Shown: positions 24,479-33,995 of the stretch, one piece after another
Numbering within the stretch: position 1 is the first letter of the stretch
How the letters are laid out: every line of letters starts with the position of its first letter
Translations under genes and position numbers: made by a program
DNA from: Iodobacter sp.
GTDB taxonomy: Bacteria; Pseudomonadota; Gammaproteobacteria; Burkholderiales; Chitinibacteraceae
Length of the DNA stretch: 34,134 nt
Direction of reading: 5' to 3'
Assembly: GCF_025352645.1 (NCBI RefSeq)
Contig: NZ_JANXSO010000040.1
Span: 1-34,134, forward strand
Notes under the pieces: generated by a model
What the model saw: the letters and a program-made list of their open reading frames with translations, nothing else
Told to the model about the DNA's origin: nothing
Databases searched by the model: none

Positions 24479-27400
24479 ATGAAACGACTTTTGCAACTCG
24501 CCTTGCCCCTCTGGCAATGGCTGCACCGTGCCGCAGCTTTTGTGCTCACCTTCCTCTTTGGTCAGGTGAACTGGCAGGCGCCGCGCTGGTTGCAAAAGCT
24601 GGCGCTGGGGCTAGAAGCCGCAATGCGCTGGATGCGGGCCAAGCCCAAGCAGGCGGGGATTGCTGTGTTGGCTTTTGCGCTGATGGCAACGGGTGGAACA
24701 ATGGGCTGGCGCTGGTATCAGGCTCAGCCTAAGCCGCAGCGGGTGAGCTATGTGGTAACTGCCCCAGCCTTAACGCCTTATGACGATAAAGATCGGCCAC
24801 AGCCGCTACCGCTGGTGGTGGAGTTCAACGAATCTGCTGCACCGCTTAAGCAAATTGATAAGCCAGCAGGTGAAGGCGTGAAGCTCTCCCCTGCTATGGC
24901 GGGCAGCTGGGTTTGGGAAGGCGATAGAAAGCTGGTGTTTCAGCCCAAGGCCGATTGGCCGGTAGATGCGGAGTTTGAAGTATCGCTGGCTAAGAAAAAC
25001 CTGCTGGCAGAAAGCGTAAAGCTTGAGGAATATAGTTTTACTTTTAAAACCGCGCCCTTTGCCGCCAATGTGGCCGAGGCACGTTTTTACCAAGACCCAA
25101 GGGATGCCAATCTTAAAAAACTAGTCGCTACCCTGCACTTTAGCCATCCGGTTGACCCAGCCAGCATTCAAAAAAACATCAGCCTAAAGCTTGGCGGTGG
25201 GCTGAGCTATCAAAGCGATAAAGTGTCGCCTTATTCAATCAACTTTGATAAAGCTAAGCTGAACGCGTTTATTCATTCCGCCCCACTGACCGTGCCTAAA
25301 GAAGACAGCGATATTCTGCTTACTTTGGCAAAAGGCGCGAAAGCTACCCAAGGTGGCAACGCACTCGATGCAGATTTAGACAGCAAGATCAGCGTACCTG
25401 GCCTCTACAGCCTGCGCTTTGATAATGTGCAAATGCTGCTGGCCGATAACGAGCGCTACGAGCCAGAACAAGTAGTGATGATATCCAGCAATGTGCCGGT
25501 ATCTGAGGTGGCGCTAAAAGGCAAAGTGCATGCTTGGCTACTGCCAGAATACCCGCCCAATACACCTAAAGAAGATCAGCATGGGGTGTATCAATGGGGG
25601 GCTAGTCAGGTTGGCAAGGCACAGCTTACGACAGAGCTAGCGCTCAAACCCCTGCCCGCCGCCGATGAGTTTGGCACGATGCATAGCTGGCGCTTCTCCG
25701 CCCCAGTTGGGCGCTCGGTGTTTTTGCAGGTGGATGCCGGTGTGCAGGCGTTTGGCGGCTATCAATCTGGCAAGATCATGAGCCGTGTGTTTCAGGTAGC
25801 GCCTTACCCTAAGGCAGTGAAGCTGCTATCCGATGGCGCGCTGCTTTCTATGGCTTCAGATAAAAAAATCGCCTTTGTGGCGCGTGGCCTGCCTGGGGTA
25901 AGAATTGAGGTGGGGCGCTTATTACCTAACCAACTGCACCATTTAGTTGACCAAAGCAGCGGCAACTTTGCCAAGCCCGAGATCGCCGATCAGTATTTAG
26001 ATACCCTCGTCGAGCGCTTTACCGAAGAGCGCACCCTGCCTGCCACCGAGCCGGGCAAGCCTTACTACGACAGCATTGATCTAACCCGCTATTTGGCGGA
26101 TAAAACGGGGAGCCGTCGCGGCGTATTTATGCTGAAGCTCACGCCTTTTGACCCCAAGCACCCTAAAAACCGTGATGAGGAAACCAGCGATAGCCACTTT
26201 ATTTTGGTCTCTGATTTAGGCGTGCTAGCCAAAACCGCCGTGGATGGCAGCAATGATGTGTTTGTGCAGTCGATCTCTAGCGGCGATGCGGTGGATGGCG
26301 CAAAAATTGAGGTGATCGGCCGCAACGGGCTTACCGTGGCCAGTAGCCAAACTGACAGCAGTGGCCGTGCCCATCTACCTGCGCTCAAAGATTTAGCCCG
26401 CGAAAAAGCACCGCTGATGTATTTAGTCAGCAAGAGTGACGATGTATCATTTCTGCCGATGAATCGATACGATCGGCAGCTCAATCTATCGCGCTTTGAT
26501 ATTGGCGGCTTGGCCAATGCGGCATCGGCACAGCAATTATCTAGCTTTGTGTTTTCTGATCGCGGTATGTATCGCCCAGGCGAAACCGCGCATATCCACA
26601 GCATTACCCGCAGCGCCAATTGGGCGGGCAGTTTAGCGGGCCTGCCACTAGAAATTGAAATCACCGATCCACGTGGGCAAGTCGTCAAAAAAGAAAAAAT
26701 AAAGCTCAGTAGTGCTGGCTTTGAAAGCATTGATTTTGCCAGCAGTGAAAGCGCGGCCACCGGCGATTACCAGATTGGTGTTTACCTCATCAAAGGCAAG
26801 AACGATCACGAGCAAATTGGCAGTGGCAGTATCAAGGTGAAAGAGTTTGAGCCAGATCGGATGAAAGTCAGCGCCACGCTGAGCAATGCACCCGTTGTCG
26901 GCTGGATTAAGCCGGAAGAGATCAAGGCCAATGTAAAAGTCATGCATTTATTTGGCAGCCCAGCGGGCGGGCGGCGAGTAGAGGGCGAGATGATCTTAAC
27001 GCCTAGCGTGCCCACCTTTGCCGCCTTTGCCCAATATCGGTTTAGCGAGGCGGGCCAGCTTAAAGAGCCGTTTAGAGACGCACTGCCCAGCGCCACCAGC
27101 AACGATCAGGGGGACGCGGAGCTGAATCTGAATCTGGCGCGCTTTGCCAGATCCACCTACCAATTGCACCTAACCGCCCGTGCTTTTGAAGCGGGCAGTG
27201 GCCGTGGCGTGGCGGCAGAAAGTGCCGTACTGGTATCATCCGCCCCGTATTTACTTGGGGTAAAAAGCGATGGCGAGCTGACGTATATCCAGCGCAATGC
27301 CAAACGCGCCGCGCACTGGCTAGCGCTTGGCCCAGATCTCAAACCGATGTTGGCTGAGCAGCTCACTGTGAATTGGGTAGAGCGAAAATATGTGTCAGTG

Positions 27401-30262
27401 CTGGTGAAGCAGCCCGATGGCACATTCAAATATCAATCGCGTAAAAAGGAAATCAACCGCGATAGCAAGCCACTTAGCCTGCCCGCTGGAGGCAGCAATC
27501 TAAACCTGCCAACTGCCGAGCCGGGCGATTTTGCGCTGGTGCTGAGGGGGCCAGATGGTGCAGAGCTAAATCGTATCGAATACACCGTGGTGGGTGCGGC
27601 CAATATCGCCCGCTCCTTAGAGCGTAATGCCGAGCTGCAGCTCACCTTAAATAAGAAAGACTACAAGGCAGGTGAAGAGATCGAAGTCAATATCCGTGCG
27701 CCCTACACCGGCGCGGGGCTGATCACTATCGAGCGCGATAAAGTCTATGGCCACGTTTGGTTTAAGGCTGACACTACCAGCTCGGTGCAAAAAATCACCC
27801 TACCTAAAGACTTTGAAGGCAATGGCTATATCTCGGTGCAGTTTATCCGCAGCCCTAGCAGTGATGAAGTCTATATGAGCCCGCTTTCCTACGGCGTTGT
27901 GCCGTTTGCGGTGAATTTGGATGCCAGAAAGCTCGATGTCAAAATCGCCACCGCCAAAGAGGTCAAACCGGGGCAAAAGCTTGAGATGAAAGTCAGCAGC
28001 AATCAAGATGCCCGCGTGGTGGTGTTTGCGGTGGACGAAGGTATCTTGCAAGTGGCGCGTTATAGCACGCCTAAGCCACTGGACTTTTTCTTCCAAAAAC
28101 GTGCCTTAGATGTACGCACCAGCCAGATTTTAGATTTAATCCTGCCAGAATTTGCAAGACTAATGCAAGGTGCAGCCCCCGGTGGGGATGCTGCGGGTGC
28201 GCTTGGCAAACACCTCAATCCATTTAAACGCAAACGCCAAGCCGCCGTAGCGTGGTGGTCTGGGCTAATCGACGTGGGGCCGCAGGGCAAAACGCTGAGT
28301 TACACCGTACCGGATACCTTTAACGGCAAATTACGGCTGATGGCCGTGGCGGTAACGGCAGATAAAATCGGCGTATTTGAAGGCGGCAGCGAGGTGCGCG
28401 GCGATTTAATCCTCAGCCCGAATGTGCCGTATACCCTTGCCCCCGGCGATGAATTTACCGTCAGCGTGGGGGTATTTAATAATCTACGTGCAGCAGGCAC
28501 CGCCCCCGTGCAGCTAAAACTGGATGCGGATGCGGCCTTTACTTTACTCTCGCCCGCCCAACAAACACTGAATATCGCCAGCCAGCGTGAAGCCAGCACA
28601 GAGTTCCGCCTGCGTGCTAATGCCGTACTCGGCTCGGGCGGGCTACGCTTTACCGCCAGCAGTGGTGGCAAGCAAGGCATAGCCAGAGATGCCGTTAGCA
28701 TTCGCCCCGCTGTGCCTTACTCCACCAAGCTGAGCGTGGGCCGCTTTGATAATGCCACGCAGGAAGTGGCGTTAAGCCGTGACTTATTTAAGGAGTATCG
28801 CAAGGTCAGTGCGGGCGTGGCTGGCTCGCCCTTAATCTGGGCTCAGGGCTTGGCGGTGTATCTAGAAAACTATGCTTATAGCTGCACCGAGCAAGCCATC
28901 AGCAAGGGCTTCCCTGCCCTGCTGTTGCCTAATTTAGATCGCAACAAAACGCAGAAAGTATTTAGCAATCTAAAGCAAACCTTGGCCGAGCGGCAGAATG
29001 ATGACGGCAGCTTTGGCCTATGGGCTAGCAATCCAGATATCTCGCGCTTTGCTTCCGTTTACGCCGTGCATTATTTGGTTGAAGCCAAAGAGCGTGGCTT
29101 GCCGATTTCGGAGGATATGCTCAAACGAGCCAATAGCTGGCTAGAAACCCTCGCCACTGGCAGCAGCGAAAACCTAAGGGACGCCAGAGAGCGGGCCTAC
29201 GCTATTTATCTGCTTAGCCGTCAAGGCGTAATGACCAGCGGCATGATTGCAGCACTGCAACAAGAGCTGGAAGCGCACCACGCTAAAGTCTGGCAACAAG
29301 ACCTCACCGCCGCCTATTTAGCTGCCAGCTACAAGCTACTTAAGCAAGATTCTTTAGCCAACAAGCTATTTAAAACCGTGCCGTGGCTGATGATTGCTAA
29401 AGCCCCACCCAGCAGCGGCGAGAATTACTACAGCCCACTGGTACACGATGCTCAGCGGCTGTATCTGCTATCGCGCCACTTTAAAGAGCAGCTCAGCAGC
29501 GTGCCTTCCGCCGAGCTGGCGCAGCTGGGCAACGCCATCAGCGGCCAAAACTACCATTCGCTTTCTGCCGCGTATTTAATGCTGGGGCTGGAGGCCTATA
29601 GCAATAATGCAGGGGTATTTACGCTGGCCGAAGTGGATAAAGGCGGCAAGATCAGCAAGCTAGACAACACCGCGCTGCTTTCAAACACCGCTCACAGAGT
29701 ACGCTTTGGCAAAGAAGGCGCCCTACCCGGCTTTTATCTACTCAGCGAAGCAGGCTTTGATAAGCAGCCACCCAAGGCAGCCATTAAGCAGGGGGTGGAA
29801 ATCATCCGCGAATACACCGACCTTGCTGGCAAAGCCATTAGTAAAGTCAAAATTGGCGAAGAGTTTTTAGTACGCCTACGGCTGCGCGCTGAGCAAAACA
29901 GCGCGCAAATGGCCATTGTTGAGCTATTACCAGGCGGGGTAGAAATCGTGCCATCGCCTAAGGAAGAAGCCCCCGCTCAAGCCAGCACAGAAGGCGAGGG
30001 AGAAGGCGAAGCGCCACAACGCCCAGCTTGGCAGTCCCCGCTGGGTGAAAAGCAATCCAGCTGGCGGCCAGATTATCTTGATATGCGGGATGACAGAATC
30101 GTACTGTATGGCAACATCAGCAAAGACGCCGCCACCTTTGTCTACCGCCTACGTGCCACCCACGCGGGAGTCTTCACCAGCCCTGCGCCTTACGCACAAG
30201 GCATGTACAGCGCCCAACAAGGCCGAGGTGTGGCAGGCAAGCTGGAGATTGTGAAACCTTGA
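24479..30262 (+). CDS. bacterial alpha-2-macroglobulin with thioester motif
   Basis: Bacterial alpha-2-macroglobulins are large periplasmic proteins thought to trap attacking proteases. This one is 1927 residues. The N-terminus has a membrane segment at about residues 60-77 (GIAVLAFALMATGGTMGWRW) after a basic, tryptophan-rich region. There is no lipobox cysteine, so it is anchored by a helix, not as a lipoprotein. MG-type beta domains follow, then FVFSDRGMYRPGETAHI near 690 and the A2M block VVVFAVDEGILQVARY near 1180. The thioester motif is CTEQ (Cys1469 to Gln1472) with the helical toroid behind it. A short Glu/Gly-rich linker near 1835-1850 precedes the last domain. The gene pbpC, a common partner, does not follow. 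YigZ does. Confidence 0.93.
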   Translation: MKRLLQLALPLWQWLHRAAAFVLTFLFGQVNWQAPRWLQKLALGLEAAMRWMRAKPKQAGIAVLAFALMATGGTMGWRWYQAQPKPQRVSYVVTAPALTPYDDKDRPQPLPLVVEFNESAAPLKQIDKPAGEGVKLSPAMAGSWVWEGDRKLVFQPKADWPVDAEFEVSLAKKNLLAESVKLEEYSFTFKTAPFAANVAEARFYQDPRDANLKKLVATLHFSHPVDPASIQKNISLKLGGGLSYQSDKVSPYSINFDKAKLNAFIHSAPLTVPKEDSDILLTLAKGAKATQGGNALDADLDSKISVPGLYSLRFDNVQMLLADNERYEPEQVVMISSNVPVSEVALKGKVHAWLLPEYPPNTPKEDQHGVYQWGASQVGKAQLTTELALKPLPAADEFGTMHSWRFSAPVGRSVFLQVDAGVQAFGGYQSGKIMSRVFQVAPYPKAVKLLSDGALLSMASDKKIAFVARGLPGVRIEVGRLLPNQLHHLVDQSSGNFAKPEIADQYLDTLVERFTEERTLPATEPGKPYYDSIDLTRYLADKTGSRRGVFMLKLTPFDPKHPKNRDEETSDSHFILVSDLGVLAKTAVDGSNDVFVQSISSGDAVDGAKIEVIGRNGLTVASSQTDSSGRAHLPALKDLAREKAPLMYLVSKSDDVSFLPMNRYDRQLNLSRFDIGGLANAASAQQLSSFVFSDRGMYRPGETAHIHSITRSANWAGSLAGLPLEIEITDPRGQVVKKEKIKLSSAGFESIDFASSESAATGDYQIGVYLIKGKNDHEQIGSGSIKVKEFEPDRMKVSATLSNAPVVGWIKPEEIKANVKVMHLFGSPAGGRRVEGEMILTPSVPTFAAFAQYRFSEAGQLKEPFRDALPSATSNDQGDAELNLNLARFARSTYQLHLTARAFEAGSGRGVAAESAVLVSSAPYLLGVKSDGELTYIQRNAKRAAHWLALGPDLKPMLAEQLTVNWVERKYVSVLVKQPDGTFKYQSRKKEINRDSKPLSLPAGGSNLNLPTAEPGDFALVLRGPDGAELNRIEYTVVGAANIARSLERNAELQLTLNKKDYKAGEEIEVNIRAPYTGAGLITIERDKVYGHVWFKADTTSSVQKITLPKDFEGNGYISVQFIRSPSSDEVYMSPLSYGVVPFAVNLDARKLDVKIATAKEVKPGQKLEMKVSSNQDARVVVFAVDEGILQVARYSTPKPLDFFFQKRALDVRTSQILDLILPEFARLMQGAAPGGDAAGALGKHLNPFKRKRQAAVAWWSGLIDVGPQGKTLSYTVPDTFNGKLRLMAVAVTADKIGVFEGGSEVRGDLILSPNVPYTLAPGDEFTVSVGVFNNLRAAGTAPVQLKLDADAAFTLLSPAQQTLNIASQREASTEFRLRANAVLGSGGLRFTASSGGKQGIARDAVSIRPAVPYSTKLSVGRFDNATQEVALSRDLFKEYRKVSAGVAGSPLIWAQGLAVYLENYAYSCTEQAISKGFPALLLPNLDRNKTQKVFSNLKQTLAERQNDDGSFGLWASNPDISRFASVYAVHYLVEAKERGLPISEDMLKRANSWLETLATGSSENLRDARERAYAIYLLSRQGVMTSGMIAALQQELEAHHAKVWQQDLTAAYLAASYKLLKQDSLANKLFKTVPWLMIAKAPPSSGENYYSPLVHDAQRLYLLSRHFKEQLSSVPSAELAQLGNAISGQNYHSLSAAYLMLGLEAYSNNAGVFTLAEVDKGGKISKLDNTALLSNTAHRVRFGKEGALPGFYLLSEAGFDKQPPKAAIKQGVEIIREYTDLAGKAISKVKIGEEFLVRLRLRAEQNSAQMAIVELLPGGVEIVPSPKEEAPAQASTEGEGEGEAPQRPAWQSPLGEKQSSWRPDYLDMRDDRIVLYGNISKDAATFVYRLRATHAGVFTSPAPYAQGMYSAQQGRGVAGKLEIVKP

Positions 30263-30352
30263 GTAGGCTGGGCACGATTTTGTGCCCACGCGTGGCAATG
30301 CTCTATGGCATGGCGCGTGGGCACACAAAACCTGCCCCCTTAGGAAGCTGTT
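30263..30352. repeat. intergenic inverted repeat after the macroglobulin gene
   Basis: The block starts GTAGGCTGGGCACG right after the stop codon. It contains TTTTGTGCCCACGCG (from 30278) and its inverse CGCGTGGGCACACAAAA (to 30330), with a central CTCTATGG. It belongs to the same family as the left part of the 23751-23958 element. As RNA it would form a long stem and may attenuate read-through to the YigZ gene. Confidence 0.55.
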
Positions 30353-30363
30353 AAAATACCGGC

Positions 30364-30954
30364 ATGACGACCTCTATTGCCACTGCGGTTTCTGCAGAAA
30401 TTATCATTAAAAAAAGCCGCTTTATTGCCCATATCCACCCCGTTACTGGCCGCGCGGAGGCACTGGCGCTGGTGGATGGATATTGGAAACAGCACCCCGA
30501 AGCCCGCCATGTTTGCTGGGCGCTACTGGCGGGTGGAGAATCGGGCATGAATGACGATGGCGAGCCATCCGGCACGGCGGCCAAGCCGATTATGAATGTC
30601 TTGCAACACAAGCATCTTGATGGCGTTTTAGGTGTGGTGGTGCGCTATTTTGGCGGGGTTAAGCTGGGCGCTGGCGGCTTAACCCGAGCCTATACCGATG
30701 CCACCGCCACCGCCCTGCTAGAAGCCGAATACATCACCAGCATCGCCCAAACCCAGCTTAAAATCGCCCTGCCTTTTAGCGAAGAAGGCCGCGTTCGCCG
30801 CTTTGTTACACAACATGGGGGGGAGGTATTAGGCGTGAACTACAGCAATATTGAAGCACTTTTACAGCTGCAACTGCCGCAAGATCAATCTGCCAACTTG
30901 CTACAAGAAATCAATAATCTTTGCGCTGGCCAGCTACGGCTTACAAGTAACTAG
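30364..30954 (+). CDS. YigZ/IMPACT family protein
   Basis: YigZ proteins share a fold with eukaryotic IMPACT, a regulator of translation under stress. Their bacterial role is not settled. The 196-residue product shows the UPF0029 block KKSRFIAHIHPV, then HVCWALLAGG, NDDGEPSGTAAKPIMNVL and VVVRYFGGVKLGAGGLTRAYTDA, the strongest signature. The C-terminal ferredoxin-like domain (about residues 130-190) is complete. The start at 30364 lies about 100 bases after the macroglobulin stop, with the repeat between them, so it may have its own promoter or be read from upstream. Confidence 0.9.
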   Translation: MTTSIATAVSAEIIIKKSRFIAHIHPVTGRAEALALVDGYWKQHPEARHVCWALLAGGESGMNDDGEPSGTAAKPIMNVLQHKHLDGVLGVVVRYFGGVKLGAGGLTRAYTDATATALLEAEYITSIAQTQLKIALPFSEEGRVRRFVTQHGGEVLGVNYSNIEALLQLQLPQDQSANLLQEINNLCAGQLRLTSN

Positions 30955-31468
30955 CAGCTCTACATACAACGCTTACCTTGCTCAGCAAAAGCGCATTGCA
31001 CCTTTGAAATGAATTCTATTCGGCGTAGTGCGTCTGCCCCCTCCCCCCCAAAAAAACTTACCTGATTATTCTTCTTGCTCATTTCTGTCATTTACCTGAG
31101 ATGATCGACATGGAGGGATATAAGCCGTAGGGGCGCTGCTTGCTGCGCCCTAGTTGAGCAGGGCGCGGCCTTCATTTTAAAACAAAACTCAGCATTTACT
31201 TAGAAAACATCGGCAAATAGCTGACACCTAGGGAAAGCACCTATGGGCGGGTGGCTTACATCGTTTCATCATCGTCTTAGAACGTAAGGGAACTTCAAAA
31301 AACTCATCTTTCATCATAAGACTGCGTTGTGCTTTAAACAATTCTCCTTATATATCAAATCTATGTAGCGACTATTTTTTCAAGCACGCCCTATCTTTAT
31401 TGAACGGAGACGTTTTTAAAACCCTCTGTAGCACATTTAAAACAAAATAGTTTTAACAAGGGAAGGCT
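30955..31468. other. intergenic region upstream of cstA
   Basis: These 514 bases have no gene I can support. A hairpin with GGGCGC and GCGCCC arms lies at about 31127-31152, part of a TAGGGGCGC-type intergenic repeat. TTAAAAC and GTTTTAA form a 7-6-7 dyad at 31437-31456, directly before the cstA ribosome site. The region between is AT-rich and should carry the cstA promoter. I did not find a clear CRP site. Confidence 0.45.
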
Positions 31469-33535
31469 ATGAATCATTTTAAAAAATGGGGAGTCTGGCT
31501 GCTGGTTGCACTGGGTGGTGCATTCTCGTTTGCCATGCTGGCCTTAAGCCGAGGCGAACACGTGAATGCCGTCTGGCTGGTGCTGGCCGCCATCTCCTGC
31601 TACAGCATTGCTTACCGTTTTTACTCTAAATTTATCGCCGAAAAAGTGTTCGAACTCGACGATAGCCGCCTTACGCCCGCCTACCGTCGTAACGATGGGC
31701 TAGATTATGTACCGACAAATAAATGGGTACTGTTCGGCCATCACTTTGCCGCCATTGCCGGTGCTGGCCCCTTAGTTGGGCCTATTTTGGCCGCGCAAAT
31801 GGGCTTTTTACCTGGCACCATCTGGATTTTGGTTGGCGTGATGCTGGCTGGGGCGGTGCAGGATTTCTTAGTATTATTTATCTCTACCCGCCGCGATGGC
31901 CGCTCCCTAGGTGAGATGGCCAAACAAGAGCTTGGCCCCTTTGCTGGAGTAATTGTGATGCTGGGTGCGCTGGGTGTGATGATTATCATCTTGTCTGCAC
32001 TGGCACTGGTGGTGGTTAAAGCCTTGGCTGAAAGCCCATGGGGCGTGTTCTCAATTGCCGCCACCATCCCTATTGCGCTGTTTATGGGCGTATATATGCG
32101 CTATATCCGCCCTGGCCGTATTGGCGAAATCTCGCTGATTGGCTTTGTGCTGATGATGGCAGCCATTGTGTATGGCGGTGATATTGCGGCCAACCCAGAG
32201 TGGGCACCACTGTTTACCATGCGCGGTACTGAGCTAACATGGGCCTTGATTATCTACGGCTTTATTGCCTCCGTTTTACCGGTGTGGTTGCTGCTGGCTC
32301 CGCGTGATTATCTATCTACCTTTTTAAAAATTGGCGTCATTGCTGGCTTAGCCGTAGGGATTGTATTTGCCGCGCCCGAGCTAAAAATGCCCGCAGTAAG
32401 CCGCTTTATTGACGGCAGCGGCCCCGTGTTTGCTGGTAGCTTATTTCCATTTTTGTTTATTACCATTGCTTGCGGCGCGATCTCTGGCTTTCATGCGCTG
32501 GTGGCATCCGGTACCACACCTAAGCTCATCGAAAAAGAAAGCCATATCCGCCTGATTGGCTACGGCTCCATGTTGATGGAATCCTTTGTAGCGCTGATGG
32601 CACTGATCTGCGCATCGGTACTTGATCCTGGCGTGTACTTTGCTATGAACTCACCAGCGGCGCTGATCGGCACTACCGTAGAGCACGCAGCAAGCGTGAT
32701 CAATGGCTGGGGCTTTGTGATTACGCCAGAATACCTCACGCAAATTGCTAAAGATGTGGGCGAGCATTCAATTTTATCGCGAGCAGGTGGCGCGCCAACC
32801 TTTGCGGTAGGCATGGCCCATATCATCAGCACCATTACCGGCAGTACCGCCATGATGGGTTTCTGGTATCACTTTGCTATTTTATTTGAAGCGCTGTTTA
32901 TTTTAACGGCAGTAGACGCAGGCACTCGCGCCTGCCGCTTTATGGTGCAGGATACCGTAGGCGTATTTATTCCTGGCTTAGCTAAAACCCAATCATGGGT
33001 CGGTAATTTAATCGGCACCGCCGTAGCCGTTGCTGGCTGGGGATTCTTTGTTTACCAAGGCGTAACCGATCCACTGGGTGGCATTAACACCCTGTGGCCG
33101 CTATTTGGTATTGGCAATCAAATGCTAGCGACGATGGCGCTGCTGCTGGGCACGGTTGTGATCTTTAAAATGAAGAAACAGCGCTATGCTTGGGTTACTC
33201 TACTACCCACCGTATGGCTGTTTATTACCTCGATGACGGCAGGCTGGCAAAAGATTTTCCATGAAAATCCAAAAATCGGCTTTCTGGCGCAGGCAAACCG
33301 CTTTAAGAGTGCCATTCATGACGGCACCCTGCTGGCCCCAGCAAAAAGCATTGCGGACATGGAAAGAATCGTCTTCAATAACCAGATCAACGCGGTGCTA
33401 TGCAGCTTCTTTATGCTGGTTGCGATCACCATGCTAGTTGCAACCATTATTCAGATCCGCAAAGCACTGAATAATAAAGAAATATCGGTGCATGAAGTAG
33501 GTGGACCCTTAGCCACGGAGGTCGGCCATGCTTAA
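31469..33535 (+). CDS. cstA: carbon starvation protein A (peptide/pyruvate transporter family)
   Basis: CstA-family proteins are inner-membrane transporters used for peptides or pyruvate when carbon is short. The 688-residue product is full length with many hydrophobic helices. It shows the family blocks LDYVPTNKWVLFGHHFAAIAGAGPLVGP, GAVQDFLVLFISTRRDGRSLGEMAKQE, FLFITIACGAISGFHALVASGTTPK and AILFEALFILTAVDAGTRACRF. An AGGGAAGG ribosome site lies before the ATG. The YbdD partner gene overlaps its end by 8 bases, which is the usual pair. CstA versus its paralog BtsT cannot be fully separated, but the sequence reads closer to CstA. Confidence 0.94.
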   Translation: MNHFKKWGVWLLVALGGAFSFAMLALSRGEHVNAVWLVLAAISCYSIAYRFYSKFIAEKVFELDDSRLTPAYRRNDGLDYVPTNKWVLFGHHFAAIAGAGPLVGPILAAQMGFLPGTIWILVGVMLAGAVQDFLVLFISTRRDGRSLGEMAKQELGPFAGVIVMLGALGVMIIILSALALVVVKALAESPWGVFSIAATIPIALFMGVYMRYIRPGRIGEISLIGFVLMMAAIVYGGDIAANPEWAPLFTMRGTELTWALIIYGFIASVLPVWLLLAPRDYLSTFLKIGVIAGLAVGIVFAAPELKMPAVSRFIDGSGPVFAGSLFPFLFITIACGAISGFHALVASGTTPKLIEKESHIRLIGYGSMLMESFVALMALICASVLDPGVYFAMNSPAALIGTTVEHAASVINGWGFVITPEYLTQIAKDVGEHSILSRAGGAPTFAVGMAHIISTITGSTAMMGFWYHFAILFEALFILTAVDAGTRACRFMVQDTVGVFIPGLAKTQSWVGNLIGTAVAVAGWGFFVYQGVTDPLGGINTLWPLFGIGNQMLATMALLLGTVVIFKMKKQRYAWVTLLPTVWLFITSMTAGWQKIFHENPKIGFLAQANRFKSAIHDGTLLAPAKSIADMERIVFNNQINAVLCSFFMLVAITMLVATIIQIRKALNNKEISVHEVGGPLATEVGHA

Positions 33536-33749
33536 ATTTTTACAGCCAGGATCAGCATTCAGAACCAACGCCAAGCGCGTGGTACAAACCTGCCGCCTGA
33601 TGGTGGGCATCCACGATTATGATGCGTATCTGCTGCATATGCGCGAGCATCACCCAGAGATCGAGCCTAAAAACCGCGATGAATTTTATCGCTACTGCCT
33701 AGAGGCTCGCTTCCCAGGTGCAGGCAAAATCAGTAAGTGCCCTTGCTAA
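33528..33749 (+). CDS. YbdD/YjiX family small protein
   Basis: A 73-residue protein of the DUF466 (YbdD/YjiX) family. These small proteins are encoded directly after cstA or btsT and are needed for transporter function in studied cases. Visible blocks are RLMVGIHDYDAYLLHMREHHPE, then FYRYCLEARFPGAGKISKCPC, with Cys at positions 71 and 73 at the C-terminus. Its start lies inside the end of cstA (8-base overlap), so translation is coupled. There is no membrane segment. A hairpin at 33758-33781 follows the stop. Confidence 0.92.
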   Translation: MLKFLQPGSAFRTNAKRVVQTCRLMVGIHDYDAYLLHMREHHPEIEPKNRDEFYRYCLEARFPGAGKISKCPC

Positions 33750-33757
33750 AACAGACG

Positions 33758-33781
33758 AGGGGCACAGCATGCCGTGCCCCT
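33758..33781. terminator. hairpin between the YbdD gene and the small membrane gene
   Basis: AGGGGCAC (33758-33765) and GTGCCCCT (33774-33781) form an 8 bp perfect stem around AGCATGCC. There is no T-run on either side, so it may be a weak terminator or another copy of the GGGCAC/GTGCCC intergenic repeat. Confidence 0.45.
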
Positions 33782-33962
33782 ACTGATCCTCTTCTTCCCG
33801 CTTACGCTCTTTCACGATCTGCTTGCCGCGCTTTAGCCAAACAATCAACATGGTTGGCAAAAAGCCAAAAATAAAAAATATCGTTAAGCCTTTAGCAATG
33901 CTGCCTGCTACCGCAGAAAACATCAGCACCACGTATAAATAGCCAATCAAAATAATATACAT
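33780..33962 (-). CDS. small inner-membrane protein of unknown function
   Basis: A 60-residue protein that I cannot name. It has two hydrophobic segments (about 2-20 and 26-44) with a short turn AGSIAKG, then a highly charged tail KRGKQIVKERKREEEDQ, likely in the cytoplasm. A strong GGGGGAG ribosome site lies 6-8 bases before the ATG, the best evidence that it is a real gene. It converges on the cstA-YbdD pair. Upstream of it, 34 bases away, begins an IS3-family element, so its native promoter may have been disturbed. Confidence 0.65.
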   Translation of the reverse strand: MYIILIGYLYVVLMFSAVAGSIAKGLTIFFIFGFLPTMLIVWLKRGKQIVKERKREEEDQ

Positions 33963-33995
33963 TGCTGCTCCCCCAAATTGAAAAAAGCCCCGTTG

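Noticed and set aside
26089-26760. 223-residue open frame antisense to the macroglobulin gene
   Set aside because: It is a shadow of the real frame in GC-rich coding DNA, Ser/Leu-rich and without family features.
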